64,000 nucleotides of DNA from Flavobacterium sp. 1355 (GTDB lineage Bacteria > Bacteroidota > Bacteroidia > Flavobacteriales > Flavobacteriaceae), in assembly GCF_017833415.1 (NCBI RefSeq), contig NZ_JAFICC010000008.1, forward strand, positions 223,090 to 287,089. Direction: 5' to 3'. This document shows positions 60,548 through 64,000 of the stretch, in pieces; the first letter of the stretch is position 1, and every line of letters begins with the position of its first letter. Both the position numbers and the translations under genes were made by a program. Below the pieces are notes generated by a model that had not been told where the DNA came from, made no database searches, and saw only the letters and a list, made by a program, of their open reading frames with translations.

Positions 60548-61210
60548 TTATGGCTTTATTAAATTATTTTTTAAAGCATATTTTACAAGGCCGATCACGT
60601 TTTTTGTTTTCAATTTTTTCATGATATTTTTGCGGTGTGTCTCGACCGTATTTAGGCTTATAAAAAGCTGCTCGCTAATCTCTTTACCGCTGTACTCAAG
60701 TGATATTAAAGTGATGATTTCTAGTTCTCTTGCACTTAATATTTGATTTTCAGAAAAAGAACTTCTGTTTAGTTTTGGATTATTTTGAGTAAAACTCGAA
60801 AAGATTTTTTCACGTACATAATCATCAAAATATTCTTCGCCAAGATTGACAGTTCTGATTGCCTTGATAATATTTTCTCCGGCGCTTTTTTTTGTGAGAT
60901 AGCCTCTTGCGCCCAATTTCATTACTTCTTTTATGATTTTCAGATCATCATAGCTCGAAAGTATAATTACCTTACAGGGAAAGCCTTTTTGATTAAATTC
61001 TTTTAATACCTCGATTCCGTCTTTTTTTGGCATGCTTATGTCCAGTAATAAGATAGCAGCCTCATTGTTTATCACGTCATCATAAATAGTTGTCCCATCC
61101 AATGAATTACCCACTACTTCAAAATCAGTAACAGTACGTAATAAATTAGTAAGTCCGTCAATTAATACCTGATGATCATCGGCAAGATGTATCTTTATTT
61201 TCTGTGTCAT
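60548..61210 (-). CDS. NarL/LuxR-family response regulator
   Basis: This two-component regulator has a receiver with Asp57 (ILLLDISMPKKDG) and a C-terminal LuxR-type HTH (SARELEIITLISLEYSGKEISEQLFISLNTVETHRKNIMKKL). I set the start at 61210 (MTQKIKIHLADDHQVLIDG), which places Asp57 and the acidic pocket DD in standard positions; the open frame has 8 more codons. A -7 word lies about 22 bases upstream of this start and would overlap the longer frame. The kinase gene follows 4 bases later. Regulated genes are unknown. Confidence 0.93.
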   Translation of the reverse strand: MTQKIKIHLADDHQVLIDGLTNLLRTVTDFEVVGNSLDGTTIYDDVINNEAAILLLDISMPKKDGIEVLKEFNQKGFPCKVIILSSYDDLKIIKEVMKLGARGYLTKKSAGENIIKAIRTVNLGEEYFDDYVREKIFSSFTQNNPKLNRSSFSENQILSARELEIITLISLEYSGKEISEQLFISLNTVETHRKNIMKKLKTKNVIGLVKYALKNNLIKP

Positions 61211-61231
61211 TTTTATCCTCAAATCGGTATT

Positions 61232-61257
61232 CAAATTTATGTAAAATATCTTACAAA
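61232..61257 (-). promoter_or_regulatory. Candidate promoter of the NarL-type regulator-kinase operon
   Basis: On the minus strand TTTG (61254-61257) and TAAATTTG (61232-61239) match the -33 and -7 words, though the 14-base spacing is shorter than usual. It supports the start codon at 61210. Confidence 0.5.
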
Positions 61258-61314
61258 TTAAGGTTTAGCGCTAATTTTGAATGGAGAGTTAAGATTATGT
61301 CAAATTTTGCTCAC

Positions 61315-61342
61315 AAAAAAACCCGGATAAATTCCGGGTTTC
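61315..61342 (-). terminator. Terminator of the DUF4293 gene
   Basis: On the minus strand AACCCGGAA and TTCCGGGTT-type arms (loop around TTTAT) are followed by seven T. It lies about 30 bases past the DUF4293 stop. Confidence 0.88.
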
Positions 61343-61370
61343 TTCACACAAATAAATTAAGTTTATAGGT

Positions 61371-61787
61371 TTATCTCAAACGATCTACAGATTTTACGAG
61401 ATCTTCATCCTTTTTGATGGCCTTATTAGCTAAAACTAATAACACGATAGCAACAATTGGTAGAAACATCCCAATACCTTTCTCTGAAACAGCGTTAACT
61501 GTTTCTCCAGATAGATTTAGTGATCGATATACAAACAATCCTAATAAAATTAAGTTTAATATTATATTCAGTCTGCCCATAACAAACTGGTTTTGTCTTT
61601 TCTTATATGAAATGATACTGATAATGGTAAGCATTGTACTTAAACCTAATAAAACAGTGTAAACCTGATCCTGCATAAAATAGAATGCTTTCCCTGTGTT
61701 TAATGTCCAAAGCGGAACAAAAAACATCAATACCCCAGTTATTAAAAAGGTAAGAATTAAATATACGGTCTGAATTCGTTGTATCAT
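61371..61787 (-). CDS. DUF4293-family membrane protein
   Basis: This 138-residue protein has four hydrophobic segments (about 5-27, 42-61, 68-89 and 105-125). The start MIQRIQTVYLILTFLITGVLMFFVPLW and NKAIKKDEDLVKSVDRLR at the end are typical of DUF4293. This family is common in Bacteroidota and often found beside rho, as here, where rho is divergent. No function is known. It is probably in the inner membrane. Confidence 0.9.
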   Translation of the reverse strand: MIQRIQTVYLILTFLITGVLMFFVPLWTLNTGKAFYFMQDQVYTVLLGLSTMLTIISIISYKKRQNQFVMGRLNIILNLILLGLFVYRSLNLSGETVNAVSEKGIGMFLPIVAIVLLVLANKAIKKDEDLVKSVDRLR

Positions 61788-61833
61788 TGTCTAAAATTGT
61801 TTTACAAAAATATATTTTCTTTTTTATAAATAC

Positions 61834-61865
61834 TATTGTATGATAAAATTTTATTCGTATTATTG
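61834..61865 (+). promoter_or_regulatory. Candidate promoter of rho
   Basis: ATTG (61834-61837), 20 bases, then TATTATTG (61858-61865), each one mismatch from the Bacteroidota -33/-7 words. The leader would be about 100 bases. This is tentative. Confidence 0.4.
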
Positions 61866-61969
61866 CATCATAATACCGTAAGCACTTCATACTGCGGTCA
61901 ATTGAAAATATATATCTACCTATTCTTTTTACAGTTTTCCTTTAAAATAATTAAATTCATAGAACATTC

Positions 61970-63799
61970 ATGTTTGATATTTCTGCATTAAAAGAAATGA
62001 AGCTTGCTGAGCTTCAAGAAATAGCTAAGTTAGCTAAAACAATAAAGATTACTGGTGTTAAAAAAGAGGCTTTGATTAGTCAGATTTTAGCACATCAGGC
62101 TGCCAGCTCAACTGCTGAGGAGTCAAAAACTGCTGTGGTACCAGAAGCTAAAGACGATAAGGCTAAAAGAACCAGAATTTCGCCTGTAAAAAAAGCAGCA
62201 AATGCAAAAAGTACACCGGTTTTAGAGTTTGATAATATAGAGGAAATTCAGCCAGACAATGAACCAGCTCCCGCTAATATTCAAACTGAAGAAGTTCAAA
62301 ATTCGGAAGCTGCAGAAAATGATTCAACAGAAAAGGATGGACCTAAAATTGTAAAATTTAATAAGTCGGCTTACGAGAAGAAAGTTGCCTTAAAAAAGGA
62401 AAAAGAAGAAGTGAAAGAAGTCACTGCAGAGGAAAATGCAGAGCCGATAGTTTCAGAACAAAAAAAGGATAAACCGGCAATTGCACCTGCAAAAAAGATT
62501 AATCCAAATCAGAATAAAATCCAAAATCCAAACCAGAGCCAGAACCCAAACCCAAATCAAAACACGAATCCGAACACGAATCAAAGCGGAAATGGCAATG
62601 CAAACGGAAACACAAACAATAACACCCAGAATCCAAATCATAAAAACAAAAAGAGCAATAATTTCAGAGATTCAGACTTTGAATTTGACGGAATTATAGA
62701 AAGTGAAGGTGTTCTTGAAATGATGCCTGACGGATACGGATTCTTACGTTCATCAGATTATAATTATTTAGCCTCACCAGATGATATTTATTTATCAACT
62801 TCACAAATCAGATTATTTGGTTTAAAAACCGGAGACACTGTAAAAGGTGTGGTTCGCCCACCAAAAGAAGGCGAGAAATTTTTCCCTTTAGTTCGTGTAT
62901 TAAAAATTAATGGTCATGATCCTCAAGTAGTTCGTGACAGAGTTTCTTTCGAACATCTTACCCCGGTTTTTCCTTCGGAAAAATTCAAATTAGCCGAAAA
63001 AGGCAGTTCAATATCAACCCGTATTATTGATTTATTTTCTCCAATCGGAAAAGGACAGCGTGGTATGATAGTCGCACAACCGAAAACCGGAAAAACAATG
63101 TTGCTAAAAGACATTGCCAATGCGATTGCAGCCAATCATCCTGAAGTTTATCTTATCGTACTTTTAATTGATGAACGTCCTGAAGAGGTTACAGACATGC
63201 AGCGCAGTGTACGTGGAGAAGTTATCGCTTCTACTTTTGACAGAGAACCACAGGAACACGTAAAAATTGCTAATATTGTTCTTGAAAAAGCAAAACGTTT
63301 AGTAGAATGCGGGCACGATGTTGTGATTTTATTAGACTCAATTACACGTTTGGCAAGAGCTTACAATACAGTACAGCCAGCATCTGGAAAAGTTTTAAGT
63401 GGAGGTGTTGATGCAAATGCATTACAAAAACCAAAACGTTTCTTTGGAGCTGCCAGAAATGTAGAAAACGGAGGTTCATTAAGTATTATCGCAACGGCAT
63501 TAACAGAAACAGGTTCTAAAATGGATGAGGTTATCTTTGAAGAATTTAAAGGTACCGGTAACATGGAGCTGCAATTAGACCGTAAAATCGCAAACAAACG
63601 TATTTTCCCTGCAATTGATCTTACTTCATCAAGTACACGTCGTGATGACTTGTTATTAGACGAAAAAACACTTCAGAGAATGTGGATCATGCGTAAATAT
63701 CTTTCTGATATGAACCCGGTAGAATCAATGGATTTTGTAAACGACCGTTTCAAGAAAACCAAAAATAATGAAGAGTTTTTGATTTCTATGAATGACTAA
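61970..63799 (+). CDS. rho: Transcription termination factor Rho with Asn-rich insertion
   Basis: This is the hexameric ATP-dependent RNA translocase that ends transcription. At 609 residues it is much longer than E. coli Rho (419). Residues 1-45 form the helical N-terminal domain. About 46-235 is an acidic/basic linker, which includes an Asn/Pro/Gln-rich stretch at about 178-226. The RNA-binding OB domain follows ([22 protein letters not shown]), then the RecA-like core with Walker A QPKTGKT (370-376), [27 protein letters not shown] and [21 protein letters not shown]. All catalytic parts are intact. Divergent DUF4293 gene and terminator hairpin frame it. Confidence 0.97.
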   Translation: MFDISALKEMKLAELQEIAKLAKTIKITGVKKEALISQILAHQAASSTAEESKTAVVPEAKDDKAKRTRISPVKKAANAKSTPVLEFDNIEEIQPDNEPAPANIQTEEVQNSEAAENDSTEKDGPKIVKFNKSAYEKKVALKKEKEEVKEVTAEENAEPIVSEQKKDKPAIAPAKKINPNQNKIQNPNQSQNPNPNQNTNPNTNQSGNGNANGNTNNNTQNPNHKNKKSNNFRDSDFEFDGIIESEGVLEMMPDGYGFLRSSDYNYLASPDDIYLSTSQIRLFGLKTGDTVKGVVRPPKEGEKFFPLVRVLKINGHDPQVVRDRVSFEHLTPVFPSEKFKLAEKGSSISTRIIDLFSPIGKGQRGMIVAQPKTGKTMLLKDIANAIAANHPEVYLIVLLIDERPEEVTDMQRSVRGEVIASTFDREPQEHVKIANIVLEKAKRLVECGHDVVILLDSITRLARAYNTVQPASGKVLSGGVDANALQKPKRFFGAARNVENGGSLSIIATALTETGSKMDEVIFEEFKGTGNMELQLDRKIANKRIFPAIDLTSSSTRRDDLLLDEKTLQRMWIMRKYLSDMNPVESMDFVNDRFKKTKNNEEFLISMND

Positions 63800-63840
63800 T
63801 AAAAGGTACTAAGGTTCTGAGGTGCAAAGGTACTAAGGTT
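63800..63840. repeat. AAGGTTCTGAGGTGCAAAGG word repeat after rho
   Basis: AAGGTACTAAGGTT, CTGAGGTGCAAAGG and TACTAAGGTT follow directly after the rho stop, between the coding region and the terminator. The words resemble those upstream of truA. Confidence 0.6.
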
Positions 63841-63861
63841 GCCTTCTAAAATCTACAATAT

Positions 63862-63894
63862 AAAAAAAGGATGAGTAAAACTCATCCTTTTTTT
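63862..63894 (+). terminator. Terminator of rho
   Basis: AAAAAGGATGAG, loop TAAAA, CTCATCCTTTTTTT forms a strong hairpin with a T-run, about 65 bases past the rho stop. It is symmetric and may also work in reverse. Confidence 0.92.
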
Positions 63895-63905
63895 ATTGTA
63901 TCTAT

Positions 63906-64000
63906 TCAGAACCTCAGAACCTCAGAACCTCAGAACCTCAGAACCTCAGAACCTCAGAACCTCAGAACCTCAGAACCTCAGAACCTCAGAACCTCAGAAC
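63906..64000. repeat. Octanucleotide tandem repeat CAGAACCT
   Basis: About 12 perfect head-to-tail copies of CAGAACCT run to the window end, so the true length is unknown. It directly follows the rho terminator. A period of 8 is not a multiple of 3 and there is no reading frame of interest. Confidence 0.95.

Noticed and set aside
62453..62699. Overlapping reading frames in the Asn-rich part of rho
   Set aside because: Low-complexity sequence lacks stops in several frames. The rho frame has conserved domains on both sides.

Overview
The window looks like a chromosomal segment of a Flavobacterium-type member of the Bacteroidota. This rests on AT-rich intergenic DNA, SusC/SusD proteins, a Por-type (T9SS) C-terminal sorting domain, bacillithiol and menaquinone genes, Bacteroidota promoter words (TTTG about 20 nt upstream of TAnnTTTG), and a Rho factor with a long N-terminal extension. 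No prophage, integron, IS element, rRNA or CRISPR array was seen. The only RNA gene recognised is tRNA-His.

Layout. 1-6.5 kb: purL with a clean promoter and terminator, then a secreted endonuclease I fused to FN3, lamin-tail and T9SS domains. 6.5-8.8 kb: a beta-helix lipoprotein preceded by about six 95-bp tandem repeats. 8.8-11.5 kb: hotdog thioesterase, isochorismate synthase, bshB1, tRNA-His, and a perfect 36-bp inverted repeat. 11.5-23 kb (minus strand): zinc metallopeptidase, a 1228-residue hybrid histidine kinase, a membrane protein, aldehyde dehydrogenase, RluA-type pseudouridine synthase, panB, an SH3-domain protein and sdaA. 23.3-26.7 kb (plus strand): cation/proton antiporter, a DUF2625 protein and a VOC protein. 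26.7-43.9 kb: a mostly minus-strand run of small accessory enzymes (2H phosphoesterase, DUF1801 and SRPBCC proteins, LOG, GNAT, lactonase, MBL hydrolase, serine hydrolase, NmrA/AraC, quinone reductase, arginase-like protein, Gfo/Idh/MocA oxidoreductase, SUFU-domain protein, alpha/beta hydrolase, TPM protein). 44-46 kb: lpdA and a NUMOD4/HNH-like protein. 46.4-58.1 kb: a LytTR regulator, SusD, SusC, a secreted zinc metalloprotease, a LytS-type kinase and an ABC exporter. 58.2-64 kb: truA, a phosphodiesterase, a NarL-type two-component pair, a DUF4293 protein and rho.

The most system-like part is 46.4-56.3 kb. A LytS-type kinase and a LytTR regulator bracket a metalloprotease-SusC-SusD operon. 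Immediately upstream of that operon is an exact 11-bp direct repeat with 21-bp spacing, the geometry expected of a LytTR-family binding site. With no carbohydrate enzymes nearby, a regulated protein or peptide acquisition locus (RagAB-like) is the best inference.

The second theme is intergenic repeats: a 95-bp tandem array, palindromes of the same layout with different core words, three inverted repeats sharing a GACGAAGGA core, and short word repeats (GTTTCAGG, CTTAGAAT, CAGAACCT) near gene ends. The Asn-rich, prion-like segment in Rho is a further point of interest. Function assignments rest on motif recognition by eye; no database search was run.
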